A stretch of 64,000 nt of DNA from Shinisaurus crocodilurus (taxonomy: Eukaryota > Chordata > Lepidosauria > Squamata > Shinisauridae). The stretch is from assembly GCA_021292165.1 (NCBI GenBank), contig CM037879.1, positions 242,359,797 through 242,423,796 on the forward strand, in the 5' to 3' direction. The position numbers were made by a program, and so were the translations under genes. A model generated the notes under the pieces. The model was not told where the DNA came from. It saw only the letters and a program-made list of their open reading frames with translations, and made no database searches. This document shows, in pieces, positions 35,149-44,292 of the stretch. The stretch's first letter is position 1. Every line of letters starts with the position of its first letter.

Positions 35149-36147
35149 TCATGCTGTGTCCAACACATTCTTCCCAGTCCTTGTGAGGTGCAACCCATCC
35201 TTTGCCAGCAGTCCATCTTCCAGGAAGTGTAGCCCGTGGTCCCAGAATCCAAATCCCTCACGTCGGCTCCACCTTCGTAGCCAGTCATTCACTCGGAGTA
35301 TTTTTCTTTCCCTTTCTATGCCTCTTCCAAGTACTGGAAGGATGGATGAGAAAACTATCTGGGCCCCGAAGTTCTTGAGTTCCCTTCCCAGCTCTTCAAA
35401 GTCTGCCGTGATTTCTTTGTAACTCCGCTTGGCAGTATCATTTGTACCCACGTGGAAGAGAAGAAAGGGGTATGTGTCGGTGGGCTGCATGAGCCTCGGC
35501 AGTTGTTCTGTCACATCCTTAATCCGTGCCCCAGGGAGACAGCACACCTGGCGAGTCCATGGGTCTTCGCGACATACTTTGGCTTCGATCCCCCGCAGGA
35601 GGGAGTCTCCCACTACGAGTACTCTTCTCTTCCTCTTGCTGTAGGCCTTGGTTTGATTGCCTCCACTTGACTGACCCTCAGCCTCTTGCTCGCTGTCACG
35701 TTGGGTGCCCGGTAATCCGTCCTCTGCAGGCTGTCCTCTGCTCTCGTCCTCAAGTACATGGAAGCGGTTCCATAGCTCCACTGCTTCCACAGGCGCAGAG
35801 TGTCTTGTAGTTCTTCTGCTCCTAAAAGTCACCCTTTTCCAGGGAGTTCCCCCTGTGTTATTTTCCCTTGCCTCTGCAGTCTCTGACTCCGCCTCATCCT
35901 GCAGTTGCCCTTCTGGCTCCTGTACTGTGCTTTGGTGCTGTAGATCCATCGTTCTGTCTAAGAACTCCTCGCTTTCTCTTATGCTCCTGAGGGTTGACAC
36001 TTGCTGCTCCAGTCCTCTGACCTTTTCTTCCAACAGCGTGACCAGCTTGCACTTGTTGCATGTGTAGGCCATGTTGATCTCCGGCAGGAAAACAAACATT
36101 GCACACCCCTTGCAGGTCACCACCACTGCTGAGTCCTTTCCTTCCAT
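35149..36147 (-). CDS. CR1 ORF1 protein with SGNH esterase domain, intact
   Basis: 332-residue uninterrupted frame. Residues 11-35 contain CKGC and CNKC, a likely zinc-binding pair. Residues 37-56 are heptad-like (LLEEKVRGLEQQVSTL), a short coiled coil. Residues 175-330 form an SGNH/GDSL hydrolase-like domain: GDSLL at 180-184 (nucleophile Ser182), GTND at 234-237, and DGLHLT at 317-322 with Asp317/His320. CR1-family ORF1 proteins are known to carry such esterase domains and are thought to bind element RNA; the substrate is unknown. All key residues are kept, unlike the partner ORF2. Confidence 0.88.
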   Translation of the reverse strand: MEGKDSAVVVTCKGCAMFVFLPEINMAYTCNKCKLVTLLEEKVRGLEQQVSTLRSIRESEEFLDRTMDLQHQSTVQEPEGQLQDEAESETAEARENNTGGTPWKRVTFRSRRTTRHSAPVEAVELWNRFHVLEDESRGQPAEDGLPGTQRDSEQEAEGQSSGGNQTKAYSKRKRRVLVVGDSLLRGIEAKVCREDPWTRQVCCLPGARIKDVTEQLPRLMQPTDTYPFLLFHVGTNDTAKRSYKEITADFEELGRELKNFGAQIVFSSILPVLGRGIERERKILRVNDWLRRWSRREGFGFWDHGLHFLEDGLLAKDGLHLTRTGKNVLDTA

Positions 36148-36170
36148 AGTGCTCTGTTTCTGTCTTCCTT

Positions 36171-36790
36171 TTCACAGTCCCAAAAACAGTCCCAAAAACA
36201 GCTGGAGCCTCTCTCCTGTTGTGCTCCTGCTCAGCTGGGAGTCAGGAACAGAATGAGCTCCCAGGCCACGCCCTGCAATCAGCCCCACTTCCTGCAATCA
36301 ATCAGCTGCAATCAGCCCCAGGTAGTTGCAGTCAGCAGGAGCTTCTGCTCAACAGAATGAGCTCTCAGGCCACGCCTTTCCCTTGCAGCCTTGTTGTTTT
36401 ACTACTCCGCTGCCAAACTCCTGTTTGCTCTCCCTGTTCGCTCGCTCTGTTCGCTCGCTCTCTGGGAGCCTGCTTGCCTTTTCACAGTCCCAAAAACAGT
36501 CCCAAAAACAGCTGGAGCCTCTCTCCTGTTGTGCTCCTGCTCAGCTGGGAGTCAGGAACAGAATGAGCTCCCAGGCCACGCCCTGCAATCAGCCCCACTT
36601 CCTGCAATCAATCAGCTGCAATCAGCCCCAGGTAGTTGCAGTCAGCAGGAGCTTCTGCTCAACAGAATGAGCTCTCAGGCCACGCCTTTCCCTTGCAGCC
36701 TTGTTGTTTTACTACTCCGCTGCCAAACTCCTGTTTGCTCTCCCTGTTCGCTCGCTCTGTTCGCTCGCTCTCTGGGAGCCTGCTTGCCTT
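36171..36790. repeat. Two identical 310-bp tandem units in the CR1 5' region
   Basis: 36171-36480 and 36481-36790 appear identical base for base. Each holds CCAAAAACAG repeats, AATGAGCTC(C/T)CAGGCCACGCC twice, AATCAGCCCCACTTCCTGC and CGCTCGCTCTGTTCGCTCGC. A third partial unit runs to about 36842, with one CCAAAAACAGT unit fewer. The array lies immediately upstream of ORF1 on the minus strand, where the CR1 internal promoter should be. Confidence 0.95.
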
Positions 36791-36924
36791 TTCACAGTCC
36801 CAAAAACAGCTGGAGCCTCTCTCCTGTTGTGCTCCTGCTCAGATGGAGCTCAAGGAGATAAAGAATGGCAACTACAGATCTAGTTATGGTGACTAGAGTT
36901 TAATGGTCTATCAGTTAGCCTACT

Positions 36925-37350
36925 GGGCAGGAATCCTGTGTACACTTACTTGAGAAGAAGCCTCATTAAATTCAGTGGTACCTTCATCAGAGTAAATATG
37001 CTTAGGATTGCATTGCATATCACATTAAGCACCATGACCTTATTCTGGAGGTTTTCCAACAAGTTTATTAGGGCTACTCTAGAATAAATGGGTTATGGCT
37101 TACAGTTATCAATGGAGTTTCACCAAGGTGGGACAGGTCCACACTAGCACCCAATTCTAAGCACAATTACTTGGAAATGATTAGTACATTTTACTTCCAA
37201 ATAAATGTGCATGGACTGCAAATTACTTACTATACTTGCATGACTACTGTTGAACTCGTGTCTTCCAATCCTGTATATATTAGGATCCATGGGAAGTCCC
37301 ACGAGTTCAATGGAGGCTATTCCCATATAAGTGTGCATAGGGTACAGCAT
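36925..37350. repeat. Cluster of palindromic GTGCAATCC-type pieces
   Basis: Several module matches in tandem: TTAGGATTGCATTGCAT (about 37000), AATTACTTGGAAATGATTAG (37165) and AAGTGTGCATAGGGTACAG (37330). Within it, TTGAACTCGTG at about 37249 pairs with CACGAGTTCAA at about 37300. Probably at least two overlapping copies. Confidence 0.5.
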
Positions 37351-37620
37351 AACCCTTCCATTTCCTGTCAGTAAGGAGCACTGGCAGGAGACATAGCAAA
37401 CCAAAGCACTCTAGAGGTACTTCTAGACAAGGCTTTTATCCTGCAATCACCCTGCCTCTCATGGACTTTTATGAGGAATCCAGATGACATTGTCTCCCAC
37501 TTGTAGCCCTCCAGTGTTTTCCCCACCACTTTCCCCATCTTTTTTCTTTTTATTAAAAGAAAATCCATTAAGGAGGAAAAGATAGAATAGCTGCACAGTA
37601 TCTGTTGTTTGGTAGCCATT

Positions 37621-37946
37621 TCATAGATTTCATAGATCCAGGGCTTTTTTTCTGGTGGAACTCACCGGAACTGAGTTCCAGCACCTTTTCTTCTATTAAT
37701 TGCATTACAATTTAATCGCCATCTACTCCCGAGGAAATGTAATCCAAGAGTTCCGGTACCTTTTTCTCCAGAAAAAAAGCACTGCATAGGTCATAGAGTT
37801 GGAAGGAGCCTACAAGGCTATTGAGTCCAACCCCCTGCTTAATGCAGGAAACTAGAGAAAGGGGTCTCCCATCCAAGTAATAACCAGGCCTGACCTTGCT
37901 TAGCTTTCCACACTCAGACAAGCTGAGCCAGCATAAGCCACAGGCC
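37621..37946 (-). repeat. 5S-rRNA-derived SINE with CR1-like tail, split by a MITE
   Basis: On the minus strand the head reads GGAAAGCTAAGCAAGGTCAG, GCCTGGTTATTACTTGGATG, GGAGACCCC, clearly related to the 3' half of 5S rRNA with its internal promoter. The tail reads AGCAGGGGGTTGGACTCAAT and CTCCTTCCAACTCTATG, like the CR1 3' end. The terminal CATAGATTTCATAGATC repeat is separated from the body by the 146-bp MITE at 37639-37784. Confidence 0.8.
37639..37784. mobile_element. 146-bp hAT MITE, second copy
   Basis: Differs from 14697-14842 by perhaps one base (CTCCCGAGG against CTCCTGAGG). Flanks CATAGATC (37631-37638) and CATAGGTC (37785-37792) form an 8-bp target duplication with one mismatch, inside the tail of the 5S-derived SINE. 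Confidence 0.9.
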
Positions 37947-38059
37947 TGTATGTAGAAGCTCTTCATCTGGAAGCATGGTAAAAGCACTTTTAAAACACAC
38001 CCATATGAATCTAGCCCCACTCTGTGGTCTTCAGAGAAGGCTCTGTTCTGTGTGGTGGT

Positions 38060-38385
38060 GGTGGTGGTGCTGCTATCTGAAATGGAGCTGGTGGGTGTGT
38101 CAGGGCCTTCTGGCAGGTGGCACCCAGGCTGTGGAACTCTGCAGGAGGATCCAGTCAGCTCCCTCTCTTTGTGCCTTTAGACATCAACTTAACAAACATT
38201 GTTTAGACCTGCAATTCACCCTTGGATAACAAAGTATCTGCTAGTCTGCTTATTTGGTGCTGGTGTTGTCTTGGTTTCTATTTATATAGTTTATGTAGTT
38301 TATTGATGGTTGTTTAATTACAGTTGTTAGCTCTCTTTAGGGTCCCCCTAATTTGGGTACAGACAGGCAGTATATAAATATTTTA
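38060..38385 (+). repeat. L2-like LINE 3' end
   Basis: A frame reads QSAPSLCAFRHQLNKHCLDL, resembling the Fr..Lk..L end of L2 ORF2. Then a T-rich tail with TTAGGGTCCCCCTAATTTGG and CAGTATATAAATATTTTAAT. Confidence 0.5.
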
Positions 38386-38499
38386 ATAAGGAAAAACTAT
38401 AGCAACAGCTCCCTCCCTGCTGAAAGGAACAATCACAAAATGTATTTTAATACTATCATGCACTTTGAATGGAGTTGGAGGGTGATGTTAGGATTACAC

Positions 38500-38615
38500 G
38501 TGGAAAGTGTCCACGAAAACTTATGCCGGAATAAAGCTGTTTGGCTTTGAGGTGCCACAAGACTCTTTTTATTGTTTTTCCTGCAACAGACTAACATGGC
38601 TGCCCCTCTGGGAAG
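38500..38615 (+). repeat. Dispersed repeat fragment (same family as 7.26 kb)
   Basis: GAAAACTTATGCCGGAATAA, GAGGTGCCACAAGACTC and ACAGACTAACATGGCTGCCC form a module order I know as very common in reptile genomes. Ends not defined. Confidence 0.55.
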
Positions 38616-38619
38616 TGGT

Positions 38620-39225
38620 GCAGATGGTTACAGAGAACTTACAAATGCCATAGTCCCCAGGGGAAGCAAGAGGTAGTTCCTTTAACCAGAATATATATTC
38701 CACTGTGTGTGGCTCCTTCAGTTGAAAACAATAATCCACCACAAGGAAGAATCTGGCTGTTTTAACACAGTGTTTCATTACCAGACATTCTTCTAGCTAG
38801 AATTTCCCACGTAGGTTAAGGCAAAAAGTAAAGAATAACATAAAGTGCTTATTTTGTGTGGCATATGATTACCACATGGCATCTGGACCGTGAGTTAGGA
38901 AATGATTAAACTTTTTTTCTTTGTGGTTCTGATGTGTTCGTTCAGCTTATCTGACCCGGTCACTCAAAGCCAAATATCAGTCCTGCCCATCTCATGATCA
39001 CCTCACAACAGACCATATACCAGACTGGGAAATCATTGGGGTCAATGTGGAGACCCTAACTGGTGGAAATGGACACAAGTTCCAGCTAATCTGGAAGAAG
39101 AATAGGAGAACATAGGACAGCATTCTAGAAACCGCGGGTGAAGCTTCCGAGGAGGAAGGCTATTCCAGGACTGTGGGATCAAAGGAATAAAAAGGAGCCG
39201 AGTGCTATATTAAGAGGAAGGCATC
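38620..39225. other. No recognisable gene or repeat
   Basis: Intronic sequence of the minus-strand gene; nothing supportable seen. Confidence 0.4.
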
Positions 39226-39299
39226 AGTTAGAACAGGGATGAGGAACCTCTGGCCGATAGGCCTAATCCAACCTGTGGGGTTCCCCAACCCAGTTAGTG

Positions 39300-40270
39300 G
39301 TCTTACCCGAGTTGTTGGGGGGGCTTGCCTCTCTGCAACGGCGCCCTCCCCCCCCCCCGGCTCGACCTTCTGAGCAGCGCGGAGCTTTCTTCGCGCCGCT
39401 TGAGCTGGCCATGACTGGCTCGCTGGTCCCGTCGCGTCACTTCCGGCGCGGTGGAAGTGATGCGACGGGACCCTGCTCCAGCGTGCTGGACCCCCGGGCT
39501 ATGTTTTTGCCGGGGGAAACCAGGGCAACAGGGCTGTTTAAGCCAGTTCCCCCTGCCAAAAACACAGCCCGGGGGTCCAGCGCATTGGAGCAGGGTCCTG
39601 TCCGTCACTTCTGCCGCGCTGGAAGTAGGGATGTAACCAGTGGCTCGCGCAGGTGCGAGTGGGACCGAAGTCGGCCCTGCTTGTGCCCGCGCGAGGCTCG
39701 TGGACCTACCTGCGGGCGTCCCGGCGGCAGTGTGGCTTGGCTCTGCATGGAGAGCCGGCCACGCTGCCCGAGCTGGTCCCATCGCGTCACTTCCGGCGCA
39801 GCGGAAGTGACGCGACGGGACCCTGCTCCGGCGTGCTGGACCCCCGCACTATGTTTTTGGTGGGGGAAACCAGGGCAACAGGACTGTTTAAGCCCTGTTG
39901 CCCTGATTCCCCCCACCAAAAACATAGTACGGGGGCTCCAGCGCGCCGGAGCAGCCAGAAGTCGGAAGCCTGGCGCTGGCGACTCAAGCGGCGGCTCGAG
40001 TGGCACGGAGAATGCTCCGCGCCGCTCAGAAGAGCTAGATCCGGCCGCCACCGCAGAAGGATGAGCCGCGGAGAGCAGCGAGCCCCCCCAAGGTATGTGA
40101 ACCACCCATAGCCGGAAGTGACGCGGCGGGAGCAGCGTGGGCGGCACGGGCGGCTCGCCGCAGAGAGGCAAGCTGCCAGTGGCGCCAGGTAAGCCCGCGC
40201 GAGCCCCGCACGGACATGAGCGGGGCCAATTTCGGCCTGCTACGCCCGCGCGAGGCAAATGCGTTCATCA
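39300..40270. repeat. CpG-rich island with tandem 350-bp hairpin units
   Basis: GC- and CpG-rich, unlike anything nearby. A 350-bp period is visible: CTGGTCCCGTCGCGTCACTT at 39423 and CTGGTCCCATCGCGTCACTT at 39773. Each unit has a short palindrome (TCGCGTCACTTCCG / CGGAAGTGACGCGA) and a hairpin of about 125 bp (39471-39595; 39825-39954) pairing GCTCC.GCG with CGC..GGAGC through ACTATGTTTTTGG / CCAAAAACATAGT. Frames here (up to 255 codons on plus, 217 on minus) follow from high GC and show no domain. Confidence 0.8.
39439..40125. promoter_or_regulatory. Cluster of ETS/CRE-like motifs
   Basis: CCGGAAGT or its complement ACTTCCGG occurs near 39439-39448, 39789-39796 and 40112-40119, with close variants at about 39460 and 39802. 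Most are followed by GACGCG or GATGCG, giving GGAAGTGACGCG, which resembles an ETS site joined to a half CRE. This is motif evidence only; no transcript start is known. Confidence 0.4.
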
Positions 40271-40375
40271 CTAAACCCAGTCCCAGGCACTATCCCAGAC
40301 CACGCTTCCTTCCCTGGCATAGTTTTAGTCCCCATCACAGTGTGCTGGAGGGAGAGGTTTAAAACTTTCCACCCA

Positions 40376-40430
<55 letters not shown>
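40376..40430. repeat. (AAT)n microsatellite at a LINE 3' end
   Basis: About 17 AAT units directly beyond the 3' end of the minus-strand L2-like fragment. Confidence 0.9.
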
Positions 40431-40431
<1 letters not shown>

Positions 40432-41440
40432 GTATTTATTATCGAGGCGGAGAACAGCAGAAAATATAAAATACATAAACTAAACAACACAACACATACT
40501 ATTAAAACATCTTAAAACATCCTAAAAACATCTTTAAAACATCTTTAAAACATCCTAAAGGCATCCTAAAATTCCGCCGGATAGGCCTGCCAGAAGAGAT
40601 CAGTCTTTATGGCTTTTTTAAATTCCAAAAGACTGGTAAGTTGACGAATCTCCTCCGGCAGGCCATTCCATAATCTGGGAGCAGCAGAAGTGAAGGTCCT
40701 CTGGGTAATACTTGTTAGCCTAGTTTTGGCAGACTGAAGTAGATTCTTCCCAGAGGACCTAAGTGTGCGGGGCAGATTATACGGGAGAAGGCAATCCCGT
40801 AGGTAGCCTGGACCCAAACCATGTAGGGCTTTAAAGGTAATAACCAACACTTTATAATTTGCCTGGAAACTGACTGGCAGCCAGTTGAGTGCTTTTAAAA
40901 CTGGTGTGATGTGGGCACCCCTAGGTGAACCAGTAACCAGTCTGGCTGCCATATTTTGCACTAGTTGAAGTTTCCGGACTAGGTATAAAGGTAGCCCTAT
41001 GTACAGCGCATTGCAGAAGTCAAGCCTTAAAGTTACCAGTACGTGCACTACCGTCTTTAGGTCGTCCAACTCTAGGAAGGGGTGCAGCTGATAATAGGCA
41101 CTCCTAGCCGTCGCATCTATCTGGAATGTCATTTGGAGCGACAGATCCAGAAGCACCCCCAAGCTGCGAACACAGTCTTTCAGGGGGAGTGTAACCCCAT
41201 CCAGACCTAGCTGACCCAAACCAAACCCAGGTTGTGGCCTTTGACAGCAAGCACCTCCGTCTTGTCTGGATTCAGTTTCAGTTTATTTTCCCTCATCCAG
41301 CCCATTACTGCCTCTAGGCATTTATTCAGAGGAGACACACTGTCCTTAGCTGACACTGTTGCCCGAAGGCAACATATATTTGGGTGTCATCAGCATACTG
41401 ATAGCACTCCGCCCCATGATGGGAATTAAAATAGGCCCCT
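40431..41440 (-). mobile_element. L2-like LINE, 5'-truncated
   Basis: About 1 kb in minus orientation with a 217-codon frame (41219-40566): DCVRSLGVLLDLSLQMTFQI, FCNALYIGLPLYLVRKLQLV, QNMAARLVTGSPRGAHITPV, LKALNWLPVSFQANYKVLVI and PRLWNGLPEEIRQL. These are the conserved post-RT blocks of L2-type ORF2. Upstream coding is frameshifted near 41230. The 3' part matches the shorter copy at 18.65 kb. Confidence 0.85.
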
Positions 41441-41597
41441 CTCTGCTCCTCAGCTGACCTGTGCTAATCATCTGAGGAATGAATTCCCAATTTTCATCCC
41501 CATCATGGTACGCTGTATGGAGCGAGTGGGTTAAAACTCCCTGCCTGGCACACCACAATGATCTGCATGGATCAGCTGGAGGGGGGGAGGTGCTGAT

Positions 41598-41601
<4 letters not shown>

Positions 41602-41629
<28 letters not shown>

Positions 41630-41637
41630 CTGAGTGA

Positions 41638-41692
<55 letters not shown>

Positions 41693-41700
41693 TTGAGTGA

Positions 41701-41782
<82 letters not shown>
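41602..41782. repeat. Compound (GT)n/(GA)n microsatellite
   Basis: Alternating blocks: GT at 41602-41629 and 41641-41669, GA to 41692, GT at 41703-41734, GA to 41782. The strict GT-to-GA switching, twice over, suggests a duplicated compound tract. Long purine/pyrimidine strand bias. Confidence 0.95.
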
Positions 41783-41784
<2 letters not shown>

Positions 41785-41835
41785 TGGCTCTGCCCTATAG
41801 CACAACTTTGAGAGATTGCCTCTCAGTTCTACAGT

Positions 41836-41968
41836 AGAATCATAGTTGGAAAGTATCTTAGAGGTCATCTAGTCAAACCACCTACTGCAGCTACAGCATC
41901 CCTACAGATGGTCATCCAGCTTCTGCTTAAATACCTCCAATGCAGGAAAACCCACCATTTCATTGGAT
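41836..41968 (-). repeat. Old CR1 3' fragment
   Basis: AGAATCATAGTTGGAAAGTA, GGTCATCTAGTCAAACCACC and TACCTCCAATGCAGGAAAAC are diverged matches to the antisense CR1 3' end. Confidence 0.65.
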
Positions 41969-42377
41969 GTGAGTGGGAGCCTGGAGGGAGCAACCAATTT
42001 GAGCAGCGGCAGCAGGAACATCATTTGGAAGATGACAGAGCCACCACTGCATGGGAGATGCCTGCAGCATTTACAGACTCTACTCAGGAGACTTGGGGCT
42101 AATTTACACTAGAGCCCCTTCTGTGTATCAGGGAGTGCTGTCACGGTTCTAGTTACTTTAATTTAAATAATGTTTTATTCTGCATTTTCTTTTTTTTTCT
42201 TTTCTTTTTTAAAAAATTTTATTTTTAAAATTTTCAAACAATACATAAAATAACTAAATAACACACATACAACTTATATAGTGCTCCCGTCACCACGGGA
42301 CCATATAATACATTCTATCTCTATGATCTATAATTAATATTCTGCATTTTCATTAACTCTGTTGTAAAGTTAACAGA

Positions 42378-42609
42378 GAGCCAGTGTGGCGTAGTGGTGA
42401 GAGTGTTGGACTGGGACTCGGGAGATCCGAGTTCTAGTCCCCACTCAGCGATGAAACTCACTGGGTGACTTTGGGCCAGTCACTGACTCTCAGCCTAACC
42501 TACCTCACAGGGTTGTTGTGAGGATAAAATGGAGAGGAGGATTTATGTAAGCCGCCTTGGGTTCCTTGCAGGAAAAAAGGTAGGGTATAAATATAAATAT
42601 AATAAATAT
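42378..42609 (+). repeat. tRNA-derived SINE with Bov-B-like tail
   Basis: Head CCAGTGTGGCGTAGTGGTGA (A box) and CCGAGTTCTAGTCCCCACTC (B box), then GGGTGACTTTGGGCCAGTCA, CTCACAGGGTTGTTGTGAGG, and tail GTAAGCCGCCTTGGGTTCC with GTAGGGTATAAATATAAAT. This layout is typical of squamate SINEs thought to use Bov-B/RTE machinery. A second, more diverged copy is at 58.18 kb. Confidence 0.82.
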
Positions 42610-42689
42610 GTGGCTATAGGTTTCCTGGTTGGCAATACAGCCCTTGGGCCACAAAAGGTTTCCCAATCCTGAGTTAGAACCTGTTGGGA

Positions 42690-43190
42690 CATGTAACACA
42701 ACAGCAGCTGTGCCACAAATTGTTTTCATTTGGTAAGGTACAGGGTGTCTAGAATAACAGGCTTATTTAGGCTAGAACTGTTATTCTCTTTCTCATGGGA
42801 AAAGTGGGATGGACAGAAATATGAACTGATCACATGGTTTGTACTTTCTGATGACGTGTAATGATTGTTAAGTTTCGTTTCCTGTAACTGGAGAGAAGGG
42901 GATTGCTTTCTGTATGCACTTCTGTTCCTGTCTTCTCTCTGACATGTAGCAAACATGTAATGCTGAGTGCTTGCCAGGACTGGCTATGCACTGAAATAAG
43001 CTAAGCTATGTAGTTTTGTATTAGCTCTGATATAGATACAATAAACAGGTATAAAGAAGCCCTGTGTTGTGAAATCTATTGGAGTTGTAATTCCTAAGCT
43101 ACAGTGCTGCAGGAGAGGCTGTAACCCGAGACGCTTGGAATGCTGCGTGGAAGGAAAGAGCCGGTGAGTCTCTGTGTACATGGGCCACAC
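42690..43190. other. Possible solo LTR, uncertain
   Basis: Sequence begins TGTTGGGACATGTAACAC just after the hAT target duplication, has AATAAACAGG and TATAAAGAAGCCC around 43040, and ends near GGGCCACA. This resembles a retroviral-type LTR, but I see no terminal inverted repeat pair or target duplication to support the limits. Confidence 0.25.
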
Positions 43191-43511
43191 AGGGGCAGAA
43201 GCTGTATTTTTCCATCTAACGCTCTGCTGGATCCACGTAGGCAGACGGGCCTACAGAGTGGATTATGGACCATAAGGTTGGATTAATTTCCATAGCCATA
43301 TCAACACGAGTCATGAACGGAAGGCGTCTGCAGGCTCTTTCAGAGCATAATGCTGTCTAATCTTGACCCTTTCCTGAGATCCATTTTATTCAGCATAGGA
43401 GAAAAATGGAGGAGATAATCTCCTATGCAGCCAACACTCAGTTGGAACGTCTGCCTGCAAGCGCAGCTACCATCTGATAGTGATGACTGAGATAAGCAAG
43501 GGATCTCCTAC

Positions 43512-43558
43512 CTTAACTAGTTTGTCTAAGTAAGGAAAGGTTATAGAACAAGATCTTC
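43512..43558 (-). CDS. Unidentified host gene, small exon (exon 9), tentative
   Basis: 47 bases on minus between acceptor CCACTTGCAG and donor GTAGGAG, reading RSCSITFPYLDKLVK in the only open frame. It starts with two bases, fitting the one-base end of the preceding exon, and ends in phase 0, fitting the terminal exon. The pyrimidine tract is weak and the intron before it is only 88 bp. Phase agreement on both sides is the main support. Confidence 0.45.
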
Positions 43559-43646
43559 CTGCAAGTGGCCCACAGGTCTGTTTATTTTTCCTCCTTATCC
43601 AGAGCAGCAGTCTCTGGGGCACGAATACATAGGTTCTAACACTTAC

Positions 43647-43700
43647 CATGTTTTGTGAGTTCTCCCCTCCTATCAAACAGCAACATAAAAACCCCCTCAT
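43647..43700 (-). CDS. Unidentified host gene, exon 8
   Basis: 54 bases on minus with acceptor TTTATTATGCAG and strong donor GTAAGT. The phase-1 frame reads EGVFMLLFDRRGELTKH, with hydrophobic and charged alternation as in a folded beta-strand region. The exon is symmetrical (phase 1-1, length 18 x 3), like the seven upstream exons. Confidence 0.6.
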
Positions 43701-44242
43701 CTGCATAATAAAAAATGACCTCTTTAAAAACTTCTTCCTCATTCTAGTTTACTTTCATTCTTAACAAATTAAAATAGATTAGTATCAGCACTATAAATAC
43801 CTGAATACATTTTTTCAGCTTTAGTATATACTTTAGTATGCGGGCTTCTTTTTCGCCAAGCTGGTATATTGTATGCTGAAGTGCACCTGTCTATAAAGGA
43901 AAATACAGCTTGTTTACGTTGTCATCTGTAGTTCCCATTTTGTTAATCTAGTTTTACATACAAACACACAAGCAGGACATGAATGCAAAGCACCCTCCCA
44001 TCCAAGTTCCCCAGCAACTGGTGTACATAGGCATACTGCCTCTAATACTGGAGGTAGCATATAGCCATCAGGACTAGTAGCCATTGATAGCCTTCTCCTC
44101 CATGAATTTGTTCAATCCCCTTTTACAGCCATCCAAATTGGTGGCCATCACTACATCTTGTGGAAGTGAACTCCATAGTTTAACTATGCTCTGTGCAAAG
44201 AAGTACTTCCTTTTATATGTCCTGAATCTCCCACCAATCACC

Positions 44243-44292
44243 CGATAGCCTTGTAGGCTCCTTCCAACTCTATGATCTATGAAATCTATGAT
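44243..44292 (+). repeat. Truncated 5S/CR1 SINE tail
   Basis: GATAGCCTTGTAGGCTCCTT, CCAACTCTATGATCTATGAA, ATCTATGATCC. Identical in module order to the tail of the 49.54-kb copy, inserted within the older CR1. Confidence 0.7.

Larger units (their letters stand above)
32132..36842 (-). mobile_element. Near full-length CR1 LINE with repeated 5' region
   Basis: Minus-strand CR1 with its 3' ATTCTATG-type end at 32132 (ATCATAGAATCATAG on plus), ORF2, ORF1 and a 5' region made of 310-bp tandem units. Total about 4.7 kb, close to a full CR1. ORF1 is uninterrupted; ORF2 carries one nonsense change and at least two frameshifts. It sits in the last intron of the host gene, in the same orientation. The 5' boundary near 36842 is where similarity to the repeat unit stops. 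Confidence 0.93.
39234..42671. mobile_element. 3.4-kb interval with hAT ends and 8-bp target duplication
   Basis: Left end CAGGGATGAGGAACCTCTGG; right end, read inward on the minus strand, CAGGATTGGGAAACCTTTTG. Both are followed inward by GGCC-type sequence. Exact 8-bp AGTTAGAA flanks it at 39226-39233 and 42672-42679. Inside lie a GC-rich hairpin array (39.30-40.27 kb), an L2-like fragment, long GT/GA microsatellites, a CR1 fragment and a tRNA-derived SINE, most probably later insertions. No transposase is visible. Confidence 0.72.

Noticed and set aside
32436..35644. Plus-strand frames of 64-146 codons across the CR1 and similar minus-strand frames at 26-27.6 kb
   Set aside because: They are antisense shadows of the CR1 ORFs and recur identically in both CR1 copies.
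39297..40258. 255-codon (+) and 217-codon (-) frames at the CpG-rich island
   Set aside because: High GC removes stop codons on both strands; the sequence is a tandem repeat with hairpins and the translations show no domain.
41908..42102. Small open frame after CR1 remnant
   Set aside because: The start overlaps a CR1 3' fragment and there is no splice or domain support.
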